In this document: positions 48,546 to 58,086 of the stretch, in pieces
Layout: each line of letters begins with the position of its first letter
Numbering within the stretch: position 1 is the first letter of the stretch
NCBI GenBank assembly: GCA_023957995.1
Contig: JAMLGK010000003.1
Span: 248,001 to 312,000, forward strand
Source of the DNA: Microthrixaceae bacterium
GTDB taxonomy: Bacteria; Actinomycetota; Acidimicrobiia; Acidimicrobiales; Microtrichaceae
Direction: 5' to 3'
DNA length: 64,000 bases
Made by a program: the position numbers and the translations under genes
The notes under the pieces: model-generated
What the model saw: only the letters and a program-made list of their open reading frames with translations
Database searches by the model: none
What the model was told of the DNA's origin: nothing

Positions 48546-48567
48546 TTTGTTGGAGCTTTGTTGGAGC
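48546..48567 (+). repeat. 11-bp perfect tandem repeat in a promoter region
   Basis: TTTGTTGGAGC occurs twice without spacer (48546-48556 and 48557-48567), eight bases before a TATGTT -10-like box. Eleven bases is one helical turn, a spacing typical of activator sites. Confidence 0.75.
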
Positions 48568-48636
48568 CCAATGTTATGTTCCGCCCCGTGGGGCCCAGCG
48601 AACGGAATGGCTGGGAAAGTGGCGAGGAGGAACAAG

Positions 48637-51600
48637 ATGATCGGAAAGATCTCGGCCGTGGCGGCGGTGATGGCGCTGATCGGGTCGGTCCTGGTGACCC
48701 AGGCGGTGATACCCGGGCCTGAACCTGCTGCAGCAGACATCGGAGCGGTGAATCTGCTGTTCACCGCTCCGGGAAGCCCGGCCCGCTACGGAGCGAATCA
48801 GGTGGTCGCACTCGAGGCAGGGAACATCAACTTCGTTCCCAACTGCGAGGACATCCCTGGGGGCACCAGCAAGCGGGCTACTCCCGGCGTGCCCGACAGG
48901 TTCCAGCCCTTCGCAGACATCTACATCGTTCCCGCTGGTGCCAGCTACACCAACAACGCGAGCCTCACAGACGCCGCCGGGGCTCCGAACACCGTCCACG
49001 GGGGGCTCGCAGGTTCGTTCCTGTACGAACCGCTCGCGCAGGCAGGACCGGACGGCAAGGTCAAGTCCGGCACCTACGGCATCGTCGTGGACGAATGCCA
49101 GAACAAGGTCTTCGACGTGGGCGAGGACACCTACATCGACAACGCGTTCCGAGTCGATGTGAACCAGTTCGTGCCCGGCATCGGTACCGAGGTGGCTGCG
49201 TTCAACGCCCTCAAGGATCGTGCCGCAACCGGTGCCACCGCACTCGACAACCTTGAAACCCTCATCAAGCTGCACGAGCTCTTCAAGGCCGCCAAGGCCG
49301 CGTATGAGGTCTCGACCGCGTTCAATCCACAGGGTTTCGCCACCTTCGTCATCAACCAGACCATCGCCGGGATTCAGGAGGCATCCGGGTACACCCAGAT
49401 TCAGGATGACGCGAAGCAACTCGCCCGCGAGACGCTCGCCCAGCACAGGCTGCGCCTCTCGAACCTGGCCGCTGACCCACCTGATCCGAGCTTCTCCCGT
49501 TTCGCGCTCCCCACAGCGGTCGGCGCCCACGCCGAACAGGACACGGATCCCTACTCAGAGACCTGGAGCGAGTACATCGCCCACCTCGACGCTCTCTCAG
49601 CAGTCCAGGGCACGATGCTGGACGCGGTCGAGCGCTACCAGGGCGCCGATATCAACGGCAACGCCCAGTGGGCCCTGCGTCACGCTCGAACCCTGGTCGT
49701 TGCCTCCGAGCTGTACGACTCCTTGCTGGCCGGCTTCTCGGATGTGACCGCCCGACTGTTGGAGCAGGTCGAGACCCAGTTCGACGACCACGGCCTCCAG
49801 CAGTTCATCGGCCGCCTCGACAGCACCGTCGACAGCTTTCCCGCAGCCGACCTGCGTACCGACTACAGGTTCATGAACACCGGCCAGGAACCAGACCTCG
49901 GCACGTTCATAGTGCGATCCCTGGAAGCCGAGCTGGCCGGTCCGGTGTTGAACCAGGAAGCCGAGTGGGATGCGATCATCGAGGCGACCGAGACCTCGAT
50001 GGTCGACTTCGGTGCCGCCCTCGGCGACTTCGATGCAGTGCTTGCCGGGCACATCGCAGAGCTGGAATCAACCGTCGCCGAGGATGACACCGACCCCGAC
50101 CTCTCGGTCACGGTGACCGGTTCGCCCTGTGCCGGTTGTGATGTGACCCTCGAGGCAACAGGGCTGACTTCCGGGGACGTGGCCTGGGACCTCGATGCAG
50201 ACGGTCAGGCCGACGACGCCAACGGCCAGATCACGACCTGGACGGTCCCCGGTGATGCCATCGTCGGGGTGCCGCTGCTCGTGAGCGCGACGGCTTCGGG
50301 GGTGGGTTTCCAGACCTCGGCTTCTGAAGTGGTAGAGGTCGCCGTCGGTGGCAACCGAGCACCCGTTGCGTCGCCGTTCGGCGGACCGGAGCGTTCGATC
50401 GCGCCGGGTGAGAGCGAGACGTTCACAACTGCCGCCACCGACCCCGACGGCGACCCCCTCACGTACCGTTGGCTCGTCGACGGCGAACGTCAGGCCGGTG
50501 CCACCTCAGCCTCGTTCACCCTTGGCACCGACACCGACGACTTCGGTGGCCGCTTCGTCGAGGTGATCGTCTCGGACGGCTCCGCGATGACCCGACAGGT
50601 CGGTTTCGTGGAGATAACCACCGAGGACCTGGACAACGACAAGTACCTTGCTGCACCCGGCCCCGACTGCGCCGAGGAGGACACGCCCACCGGTGTGCAG
50701 GCGAGGTGGATCTATCCCGGTCGCAGCGAGATCCTCGGCAACGGAGCCGATGACGACTGCGATCCCTCCACCGACGACGGAGCTACCTCGCTTCCGTCGA
50801 TCTACGTCTACCAGGACGGCCAGACCCGCATCGGGACGGGCCAGACCGTCTCCCGCAGTCTGGGTTGGAGCCATCCCGAGAAGTTCTCCGGCGACGAGTT
50901 CCGTCTCACCATCGACTGGGATGACGGCAGCGATCCGGAGCTGCACACCCGTTCGGGCACCACGGCAGCTGAGCTCGACTTCGGTGATCTCACACACGAG
51001 TTCCCGCAGCAGGATCTCTCCGTGGCCACGAGGTTCTGCATCCAGCACGCCCCAACCGGTGAGCAGTGGTGCCAGGAGCAGGACCTCTCGGTGGTCAACA
51101 ACCGACCGATCGTCAACGCCGCGGATTTCCGCGACTTCGGTCCCACGGAACTGGGCCTGGACCGACCCGGACGCACCAGTAGCGGAGAGTGGAATCCACT
51201 GGACCCCTACGGTCAACGCATGATGTCCGGGGACAACCCGGGAAACATCGTTGTGAAGCCCTCCGACACGGCTCTGGCCGAGGGCGATGGCTACGGGCGG
51301 GTCAGCTACGACCAGCAGTACCTCTCGAGTGGCGACGACGACTTCGTCGGTCTCGTGCTCGGCTACCAGTCGGGCGAGGCCGACTCCCCCGACGCCGACT
51401 TCGTCACTGTGTGGTGGGGTGCCAACCATGACGTGCACCCGCTCAGAGTGGATGCCTGGTGCAACGACGCCCCGCCCGACATCCGGGTGGAGCCCTCCAG
51501 CTTCCTGCAGGCGTCGCGCCAGCGTGGCGTCTCGATCACCCCCGAATTCTTCGAGACGACCACCTACGACATCCCCTATGACCCCTCCGACGACGTGACC

Positions 51601-54600
51601 GAAGGTGAGGACCCCCAGTGGGAGTCCTGCAGCGACGACGGGGGTGTCGAGCTGCTCGCAGAGGTGGCACCCGGCGAGGCGCTCGTCGGTGGATCCGGGT
51701 GGAAGAGGCGCGCCAGCACCGAAGGGGAGCTCGAGTCCGCCGCCGTCCGCAAGGACTCCTACCTGATCGACATCGACTACCAACCCGATTCCCTCACGGT
51801 GTCCATCGACGGTGAGCAGCAGTTCGTCGCCACCCCTGCCGACCCATCTGATCCGTTCCCGCCGGGCGGGATCGGGTTGTTCATGCAGTCCCATGCGTCC
51901 ATGCAGATGGCCGTGACCGCACCGGAGCAGTCATTCGACTTCGTCCAGGGCCGCGGCGGCGAGTTCAGCGACGACCCGGCCGATGGCATCAGCGTGCCGA
52001 TGCATGACTCACCCGGTGACACCCACACGGTCCGAATCAACTGGGGTGACGGCACCTCCACCACCGAGGGCACTCGTACCGCCGATGCCGCCAAGGGTGC
52101 CGGTTGGTACGACATCACCGGCACGCACGTCTACGAACGCGCCGGCACCTTCCGCGGCGAGGTCTGTGCCACCGACCAGCACGATGTGGGGATGTGTTTC
52201 CCCTTCACCGCGGAAGTGGCGAACGCCGCACCCGTGGTCGACGCCGGCCTCGATCGGCCAGCGGACGCCCAGGTATCCCTCCAGGACATGACCTTTCAGG
52301 ATCCCGGCCGATTCGACACCCACACCGCGACCATCGACTGGGGCGACGGCACCGGAACCCAGCCCGCCACCATCACCAACGTCCTCGGCGGCGGAACCGT
52401 GTCGGGCAGCCACACCTACGACACCTCCGGCGAGAAGACCGTTGAGGTGTGCGTGCAGGACCAGCACGGAGACACCGGCTGCGACACGCGCATCCTGACC
52501 GTGCTCGCCTCCAACGAGGCACCTGTCGCACTCGTCGGGGACGCTCCCGGCGCCACGGAGGGCACCGACACGATCTTCGCGGTCGGCTTCACTGACACCA
52601 ACGTGGATGACACCCACACGATCACGGTCGACTGGGGAGACGGAACCGCGGCCGAGCAGATCGACTTCCAGGAGGGCGGGGACTTCGGTTCCGGCCTACC
52701 CACCCACCGCTACGTGGATGACGGCACCTACGAGGTCACCTTCGAGGTGTGCGACGCCGCCGGCCTGTGTGACAGCGCGTCGGTGTCCGTGAACGCGGTG
52801 AACCTGGCTCCGGAGCTCGAGGCGCCAGCATCCCAGGCCAACGGCACCTCGACCGTCGACGGCACCTTCACCGACGCAGGCGTCGATGACACCCACACCG
52901 CGACGATCGACTGGGGTGACGGAGGCGGCCCCGTCGCGCTGCCACTGGTGCCGGAAGCCGGTGGCGGCTCCTTCACGGCGACCCACGACTACGCGGCCAC
53001 CGGGACCTACACCATCGAGGTGTGCGTGACCGACAACGGCGGCGACACTGGATGCCAGCAGACAGAGGTGGAGGTCACCGAGGTCAACGGATCGATTCCG
53101 ACGGTCACCCTGGATGACCTCGCCGACTCCGCCGAAGGTGACACCGTCGCACTCGCAGCCACGTTCGATGACGCGAACGGGGATGACACCCATACCGCGA
53201 CGATCGACTGGGGTGACGGCACACCTGCCGAGGCCGCAGTGGTCGACCAGGAAGCGGGTTCGATCTCCGGATCGCACGTCTACGCCGATGACACCGGAGT
53301 GGGTGAGGCGACTGTCACGGTCACGGTCTGTGATGACACGGCGCGGTGTGGCGAAGCCAGCGACACGGTGGCGATCGCCAACGTGGCTCCCGCTGTGCAA
53401 GCCGGTTCCGACCGCACAACCGCGCTGGAGATGGTGCTGGATGGCGTCGGCTTCACCGATCCCGGCTCCGACGACACCCACCAGGTGACCGTCGACTGGG
53501 GCGATGGCAGCCCGCTCGAGTCGGCCTTCGTGGTGGCTTCAACTGACGGTTACACAGTGCAGGCAGGTCACACCTACGCAGCGCCGGGCACCTACACGGT
53601 CGAGGTGTGCGTGACCGACGACGATGGTGGGGGCACCTGCGACGACTCCCGGATAACAGCCGAGGCTTCCGCTATCGACGTTGTGGTCGGAGGGCCGTTC
53701 AGCACGGACGAGGGCGGAACCATCCAGGTGCCCTTCACCTTCTCCGATCCAGATGGGGGAACCCACAGTGCGACCATCTTCTGGGGCGATGGGAGCACGC
53801 CGGAGACGGTCGTGCTCACCGACGGCGGCACCACCGGATCGGGCTCGCCTGAGCACCTGTATGCCGAGAACGGGATCCTCGGTCTCACGGTGTCGGTGTG
53901 CGACGGGCATTCCTGCGGCGAACAGGCCGCGGTGGTCGCGGTGAACAACCTGGCTCCGTCGGTCTCTGAACCGACGGGCACGCCGGGGGCCGGGACCCTC
54001 TCGGTCGAAGCGGCCTTCGCCGACCCCGGCTCGCTCGACACGCACACCGCGACCATCGACTGGGGTGACGGGACCTCCAGTGCCGCAACCGTGGCTGGTG
54101 CCGTGGTCTCGGCGGACCACGACTATGCAGCCGGTGGGATCTACACGGTCGAGGTGTGTGTGACCGACGACGACGGTGGAACCGGGTGCGCCGACGCTGC
54201 GCTCACGGTCGACCCGTTGCCCAACGTCGCGCCCGATCTGGAAGTGACCGCACCAACGGGCCTCTTCGAGGGGGTCGCGTTCGACCTGGCAGCGAGCCTC
54301 ACCGACCCCGACAGCGCGAGCTGGACCGTCGACATCGACTGGGGTGACGGTACCGAGACCCTCGGACACACGCTCACGTCATCGGGTGGGTTCTCGTTGC
54401 CGCACACCTATGGCGACAACGGCACCCACACGATCTCGGTGACGGTGGACGACGGCGACGATGCCTCCACGGTCGAGGTGTTCGGTGTCGAGGTGTCCAA
54501 TGCCGCACCCACCCAGACGGTCGACCTGACCGTCGAGGACGACGAGGTCGATCTGTCGGTGACGGCCACCGATCCGGGGGATGACACCCTCTCGGTGGGC

Positions 54601-54993
54601 ATCGACTGGGGTGATGGGAGCGCCGAGGAGGCCGACCCCGTTGGCGGACCAGGCGATGGCGTCTCCCAGGTGTTCACGGGAAGCCACGAGTACTCGGCTC
54701 CGGGCGGGTACCGGATCGAGGTCTGCTCCTCTGACGACGACGGTGGTGAGGTCTGTGAGACCTTCCCGGTGACGATCTCGGTCACAACCACCACGACGAC
54801 CACGACGACCACGACAACCACGACGACCACCACGACGGTTCCGTCGACCACGACCACGACCCAGCCGCCCGACGACGGCGGTTCGTGTCACCGTCACGAT
54901 CGTTGGTGGTGGGGTTGGTGGTGGGGTCACCACTTCCACCACCACCATTGCCACCACCACCACTGGTGGTGGGGTTGGTGGCGTCACCGATGA
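48637..54993 (+). CDS. giant secreted multi-PKD protein with MopE-like motif, Thr-rich stalk and His/Trp tail
   Basis: This 2118-residue protein is predicted to be exported. Layout by residue: signal peptide 1-33 (ISAVAAVMALIGSVLVTQAV); helical region about 200-485 of unknown family; two Ig/PKD-like domains 486-661; an acidic MopE-like metal-binding motif about 664-716 (GNGADDDCDPSTDDG); a PKD repeat near 758; a thrombospondin C-terminal/lectin-like domain about 826-1103; then ten PKD repeats about every 95 residues from 1132 to 1988, each with WGDG or FWGDG; a Thr-rich stretch 2049-2082; and a 36-residue tail with 13 His and 11 Trp. The ATG at 48637 has GAGGAGG six bases upstream. A cell-surface adhesion or metal-binding role is inferred. 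Confidence 0.85.
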   Translation: MIGKISAVAAVMALIGSVLVTQAVIPGPEPAAADIGAVNLLFTAPGSPARYGANQVVALEAGNINFVPNCEDIPGGTSKRATPGVPDRFQPFADIYIVPAGASYTNNASLTDAAGAPNTVHGGLAGSFLYEPLAQAGPDGKVKSGTYGIVVDECQNKVFDVGEDTYIDNAFRVDVNQFVPGIGTEVAAFNALKDRAATGATALDNLETLIKLHELFKAAKAAYEVSTAFNPQGFATFVINQTIAGIQEASGYTQIQDDAKQLARETLAQHRLRLSNLAADPPDPSFSRFALPTAVGAHAEQDTDPYSETWSEYIAHLDALSAVQGTMLDAVERYQGADINGNAQWALRHARTLVVASELYDSLLAGFSDVTARLLEQVETQFDDHGLQQFIGRLDSTVDSFPAADLRTDYRFMNTGQEPDLGTFIVRSLEAELAGPVLNQEAEWDAIIEATETSMVDFGAALGDFDAVLAGHIAELESTVAEDDTDPDLSVTVTGSPCAGCDVTLEATGLTSGDVAWDLDADGQADDANGQITTWTVPGDAIVGVPLLVSATASGVGFQTSASEVVEVAVGGNRAPVASPFGGPERSIAPGESETFTTAATDPDGDPLTYRWLVDGERQAGATSASFTLGTDTDDFGGRFVEVIVSDGSAMTRQVGFVEITTEDLDNDKYLAAPGPDCAEEDTPTGVQARWIYPGRSEILGNGADDDCDPSTDDGATSLPSIYVYQDGQTRIGTGQTVSRSLGWSHPEKFSGDEFRLTIDWDDGSDPELHTRSGTTAAELDFGDLTHEFPQQDLSVATRFCIQHAPTGEQWCQEQDLSVVNNRPIVNAADFRDFGPTELGLDRPGRTSSGEWNPLDPYGQRMMSGDNPGNIVVKPSDTALAEGDGYGRVSYDQQYLSSGDDDFVGLVLGYQSGEADSPDADFVTVWWGANHDVHPLRVDAWCNDAPPDIRVEPSSFLQASRQRGVSITPEFFETTTYDIPYDPSDDVTEGEDPQWESCSDDGGVELLAEVAPGEALVGGSGWKRRASTEGELESAAVRKDSYLIDIDYQPDSLTVSIDGEQQFVATPADPSDPFPPGGIGLFMQSHASMQMAVTAPEQSFDFVQGRGGEFSDDPADGISVPMHDSPGDTHTVRINWGDGTSTTEGTRTADAAKGAGWYDITGTHVYERAGTFRGEVCATDQHDVGMCFPFTAEVANAAPVVDAGLDRPADAQVSLQDMTFQDPGRFDTHTATIDWGDGTGTQPATITNVLGGGTVSGSHTYDTSGEKTVEVCVQDQHGDTGCDTRILTVLASNEAPVALVGDAPGATEGTDTIFAVGFTDTNVDDTHTITVDWGDGTAAEQIDFQEGGDFGSGLPTHRYVDDGTYEVTFEVCDAAGLCDSASVSVNAVNLAPELEAPASQANGTSTVDGTFTDAGVDDTHTATIDWGDGGGPVALPLVPEAGGGSFTATHDYAATGTYTIEVCVTDNGGDTGCQQTEVEVTEVNGSIPTVTLDDLADSAEGDTVALAATFDDANGDDTHTATIDWGDGTPAEAAVVDQEAGSISGSHVYADDTGVGEATVTVTVCDDTARCGEASDTVAIANVAPAVQAGSDRTTALEMVLDGVGFTDPGSDDTHQVTVDWGDGSPLESAFVVASTDGYTVQAGHTYAAPGTYTVEVCVTDDDGGGTCDDSRITAEASAIDVVVGGPFSTDEGGTIQVPFTFSDPDGGTHSATIFWGDGSTPETVVLTDGGTTGSGSPEHLYAENGILGLTVSVCDGHSCGEQAAVVAVNNLAPSVSEPTGTPGAGTLSVEAAFADPGSLDTHTATIDWGDGTSSAATVAGAVVSADHDYAAGGIYTVEVCVTDDDGGTGCADAALTVDPLPNVAPDLEVTAPTGLFEGVAFDLAASLTDPDSASWTVDIDWGDGTETLGHTLTSSGGFSLPHTYGDNGTHTISVTVDDGDDASTVEVFGVEVSNAAPTQTVDLTVEDDEVDLSVTATDPGDDTLSVGIDWGDGSAEEADPVGGPGDGVSQVFTGSHEYSAPGGYRIEVCSSDDDGGEVCETFPVTISVTTTTTTTTTTTTTTTTTTVPSTTTTTQPPDDGGSCHRHDRWWWGWWWGHHFHHHHCHHHHWWWGWWRHR

Positions 54994-55083
54994 ACTGGAT
55001 CTTCCTGCGGCTGCACCATCCGATTGGCTGCCTTGGGGTGGCGAACGTGCCATGGTGTGGAAGTGCACCACGAACCAGGGCCA

Positions 55084-55887
55084 GTGAGAGATCCCGGCCC
55101 TGCATTGGTCGAGGTCGATCCACCGGAGCCCGGTTACCAGCGCCACCGCATGGTCATCTCCTATGACGGGTCCGCCTTCAGGGGATTCGCCCCCAACGAG
55201 GGTGTGCGCACGATCGGAGCCGACCTGCGCTCCGCCCTGGAGCGGATCCTGCGCAGCGAGGTCGAGCTCTCCGTCGCGGGCCGAACCGACGCCGGGGTGC
55301 ACGCACGCGGCCAGGTCGTGTCCTTCGACGCGCAGAGCGGCGCCGTGCGCCCCGATGAGATGCGACGGTCGCTCAACTCCCTGCTCGGCCCGAGCATCGT
55401 CGTGCGCGAGGTGGCCACTGCGCCCGACGATTTCCACGCCCGGTTCTCCGCACGCTGGCGTCGCTACCGCTACAGGCTGTTGACCTCGGAGGTTCCCGAC
55501 CCGTTCCTGTCCTCGACCACCTGGTGGACCCCCGAGGCGCTGGATCACCACCGGATGGCCGACGCAGCCCATGAGCTGGTCGGCACACACGACTTCACCT
55601 CGTTCTGTCGCCGCCCGAAGGGCCGACCCGATGCATCGATGGTGCGCAGGGTCACCGATGCGCGCTGGACCCACGAACCCGGCGAAGGCCGAGTCCTCAC
55701 CTTCGAGATCACCGCCACGGCGTTCTGTCACCAGATGGTGCGCTCCATCGTGGGCACCCTGGTCGACATCGGCAGGGGTCGACGCCCGACCTCCACGGTG
55801 ACGGTTGCCCTCGCCGGAGAGGACCGGTCACTGGCGGGGCAGCTCGCACCACCACACGGGTTGATCCTCTGGGAGGTCGGGTACTGA
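55084..55887 (+). CDS. truA: tRNA pseudouridine synthase A
   Basis: TruA modifies uridines 38-40 in the tRNA anticodon stem. The core runs from MVISYDGSAFRGFAPNEGVR, with the catalytic Asp in AGRTDAGVHARGQV, to FCHQMVRSIVGTLVDIGRGR. The start is uncertain: I give the GTG at 55084 (267 residues), but TTG at 55105 or ATG at 55150 are possible; the last would begin at the conserved strand itself. It continues the usual rplQ-truA-rplM order after the inserted PKD gene. Confidence 0.92.
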   Translation: MRDPGPALVEVDPPEPGYQRHRMVISYDGSAFRGFAPNEGVRTIGADLRSALERILRSEVELSVAGRTDAGVHARGQVVSFDAQSGAVRPDEMRRSLNSLLGPSIVVREVATAPDDFHARFSARWRRYRYRLLTSEVPDPFLSSTTWWTPEALDHHRMADAAHELVGTHDFTSFCRRPKGRPDASMVRRVTDARWTHEPGEGRVLTFEITATAFCHQMVRSIVGTLVDIGRGRRPTSTVTVALAGEDRSLAGQLAPPHGLILWEVGY

Positions 55888-55924
55888 GACCGTGGCAACC
55901 GACGCAGTTCGGGTCGCGCTGGTA

Positions 55925-56878
55925 TCAGGGCAGGGCGCCGGCCTGGGTGAGGACCGCTCGGGCGATGTCCTCGCGGACCGCCGGACTCGGTGTCTGTCCC
56001 GAATCGTCGGGTCCCAGATCCACGTTGAGCGCGAACACCCAGGTGCGATCACCGTTCTCGACCGTGCCGACCAACCACCCGAGTGTGGGTTCCTCTGCCA
56101 GCGCCAGGCCGGTCTTGTGCGACCAGGCCCATCCATCGCCGGTCTCCCGCACGAGAATGTCACGGACCGAGGACACCACCTCATCGGAGAACGGGAGGTC
56201 CCCGGTCACCATCGCCTCCAGGAACCGGAGCTGTTCTGTGGGGCTGATCCGGAGGTCGCCGGTCAGCCAGAACTGATCGATGCCCCCGCCGGTATCACCG
56301 TTTCCGAATCCGGCGCTCGCCACGAGATCCGCCATGCGTTCCTCGCCGACCTCGCGTGCCATTGCCTGGTAGACCCACACCGCCGACACCTCGATCGCGC
56401 TGCGCAGCGTGTGGTCACCGTTCCATGCGGGTACCTCTCGTTCGACGCCGTCCCAGGGAACCAGGGTCTCGGTGTCGGGCAGCACAGCGGTCTCCAGGAT
56501 GATCATGGAGTTGAGGATCTTGAACGTCGACGCGGGTATGCGTCTCACTTCGGCACGGGCACGGTCGAAGACCAGGGTCGTTTCCGAGCCGACCTCGCGG
56601 ATGGCGATCGTTCCGCTCACGCCGTGCTGCTCGAACACCTCGGCCCACTCCGGGCGTTCCTCGTAGACCGGTGCCGGTCCGCTGGTCGACGACGTCGTCG
56701 AATCGGTCGAGGGGGTGGAGGTCGGCGAAGCGGTGCCCCCGGAGTCCTCCACACCGGCCGAGCATGCCGACACCGCGAGCGTGACGGTGGCGACAAGTCC
56801 GATGGCCCGCCGGGCCACGCGGATCCCCCGTCCGCAGTGGTGGCCCCAACTGGCAGTCGTCTCCGACTTCATCTCCAT
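55925..56878 (-). CDS. class D (OXA-type) beta-lactamase homologue, lipoprotein
   Basis: This 317-residue penicilloyl serine transferase is of the class D beta-lactamase family. The nucleophile motif is ASTFK (PASTFKILNSMIILE), followed by DHTLRSAIEVSAVWVYQ with the SxV motif, FGNGD in the YGN position, and SHKTGLA. The N-terminus has a lipobox (LAVSAC) after a hydrophobic stretch, then a Ser/Thr linker, so it would be membrane tethered. I chose the ATG at 56878, five bases after GGGAG on the minus strand. Activity against drugs is not shown. BlaR/MecR-type sensor domains share this fold, but no membrane receptor part is present. Confidence 0.85.
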   Translation of the reverse strand: MEMKSETTASWGHHCGRGIRVARRAIGLVATVTLAVSACSAGVEDSGGTASPTSTPSTDSTTSSTSGPAPVYEERPEWAEVFEQHGVSGTIAIREVGSETTLVFDRARAEVRRIPASTFKILNSMIILETAVLPDTETLVPWDGVEREVPAWNGDHTLRSAIEVSAVWVYQAMAREVGEERMADLVASAGFGNGDTGGGIDQFWLTGDLRISPTEQLRFLEAMVTGDLPFSDEVVSSVRDILVRETGDGWAWSHKTGLALAEEPTLGWLVGTVENGDRTWVFALNVDLGPDDSGQTPSPAVREDIARAVLTQAGALP

Positions 56879-56990
56879 CCGATCTCCCATGAGGAGAAGG
56901 TAACGGAAACCTGAGCGGCGTTCAATCTTTGGATCGTGTCCGGGAGCCGGCAGGCTGGCCACCCTGCAGGGGGGGCGAATGGGGCCGGGC

Positions 56991-57020
56991 TTGCCCCACG
57001 AACAGAGTCGCCGATACTCT
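56991..57020 (+). promoter_or_regulatory. promoter of rplM-rpsI-glmM
   Basis: TTGCCC at 56991-56996, 18 bases, then TACTCT at 57015-57020 in the context CGATACTCT. The transcript would have about 110 bases of leader before rplM, possibly a ribosomal-protein leader. Confidence 0.55.
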
Positions 57021-57135
57021 GAGCAGTCGGCTCATGCGCCTCATGGCGTGTTCGGGCAGGTCCTGAGGGCCTTCCGATTGCTGATCAGATCGTATGGCGA
57101 CCCCTGCGGGCCGCCCCCACACGAAAGCGAATGCG

Positions 57136-57585
57136 GTGCGTACCTACACCCCGAAGGCCTCCGAGATCGAGCGAAGCTGGTACGTCGTGGACGCCGAGGG
57201 CCTGACCCTCGGGCGCATGGCAACCGAGGTGGCGCGCCGTCTCCGCGGCAAGCACAAGCCCACGTTCGCTCCCCACATCGACACCGGCGATCACGTGATC
57301 ATCATCAACGCCGAGAAGGTCGTTCTCACCCCCGGCAAGGCCGAGACCAAGATGATCTGGCGTCACTCGGGCTACCCGGGCGGCATCAGCTCCGAGACCT
57401 ACGCCAACATGCTCGACCGTGCACCGGCCGAAGCAGTGCGCCGCTCGGTCCGGGGCATGATCCCCAAGAACCGGCTCGGCCGCCAGATGCTCACCAAGCT
57501 CAAGGTCTACGCAGGCCCTGAGCATCCCCACGCCGCCCAGAACCCCCAGCCGCTCGAGATTCCCGGCGCACGGGCCCGCACCTGA
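57136..57585 (+). CDS. rplM: 50S ribosomal protein L13
   Basis: L13 is an early 50S assembly protein. The 149-residue protein has [40 protein letters not shown] and [18 protein letters not shown] chose the GTG at 57136 because it fits the family N-terminus; an in-frame ATG at 57094 would add 14 unconserved residues and also lacks a ribosome binding site. It is followed by rpsI as usual. Confidence 0.95.
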   Translation: MRTYTPKASEIERSWYVVDAEGLTLGRMATEVARRLRGKHKPTFAPHIDTGDHVIIINAEKVVLTPGKAETKMIWRHSGYPGGISSETYANMLDRAPAEAVRRSVRGMIPKNRLGRQMLTKLKVYAGPEHPHAAQNPQPLEIPGARART

Positions 57586-57652
57586 TCCGACGGCCAGCGC
57601 CGACGGATTCTCAAGCCACCATCCAGTACGAAGTAACCGGAGACACCCCGCA

Positions 57653-58045
57653 ATGACCCTGCCACTCACCCAGACAACAGGCCGACGCAAGCGGGCGGTC
57701 GCCCGGGTGCGTCTGCGTCCCGGCAAGGGGTCGATCACGATCAACGGTCGCGACGTGGAGGCCTTCTTCCCCAACGCCACGCACCGCCAGATCCTCTCCG
57801 AGCCGCTGCGGCTCACCGAGACCGATGAGGTCTACGACGTGGACGTGACCCTCCACGGTGGTGGAATCAGCGGCCAGGCCGGTGCGGTGCGAATGGGCAT
57901 CGCCCGGAGCCTGGTGGAGACCGATCCCGACCTGCGTCCTGCGCTCAAGGCTGCTGGATTCCTCACCCGCGACTCCCGCGAGAAGGAGTCGAAGAAGTAC
58001 GGCCTCAAGAAGGCACGCAAGGCTCCGCAGTACTCCAAGCGCTAG
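57653..58045 (+). CDS. rpsI: 30S ribosomal protein S9
   Basis: S9 reaches the P-site tRNA with its C-terminal tail. The 130-residue protein has [40 protein letters not shown] and the end [13 protein letters not shown] with the usual SKR terminus. CGGAGA precedes the ATG. Confidence 0.98.
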   Translation: MTLPLTQTTGRRKRAVARVRLRPGKGSITINGRDVEAFFPNATHRQILSEPLRLTETDEVYDVDVTLHGGGISGQAGAVRMGIARSLVETDPDLRPALKAAGFLTRDSREKESKKYGLKKARKAPQYSKR

Positions 58046-58086
58046 TGCGGTCAGCGTTCGAGAACGCGGCCTCGGAGATCTAGGCA

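Larger units (their letters stand above)
48292..48636 (+). other. 345-base gene-free region upstream of the PKD protein gene
   Basis: No coding potential is supported here. It contains a hairpin just after rplQ (48308-48337), a perfect 11-bp tandem repeat (48546-48567), a weak -10-like TATGTT at 48575-48580, and the GAGGAGG ribosome binding site at 48624-48630 for the following gene. Confidence 0.7.

Noticed and set aside
54379-55731. Antisense frame across the PKD tail and truA
   Set aside because: It reads the complementary low-complexity repeats as Pro/Thr/Val runs. truA and the PKD gene are both well supported on the + strand.
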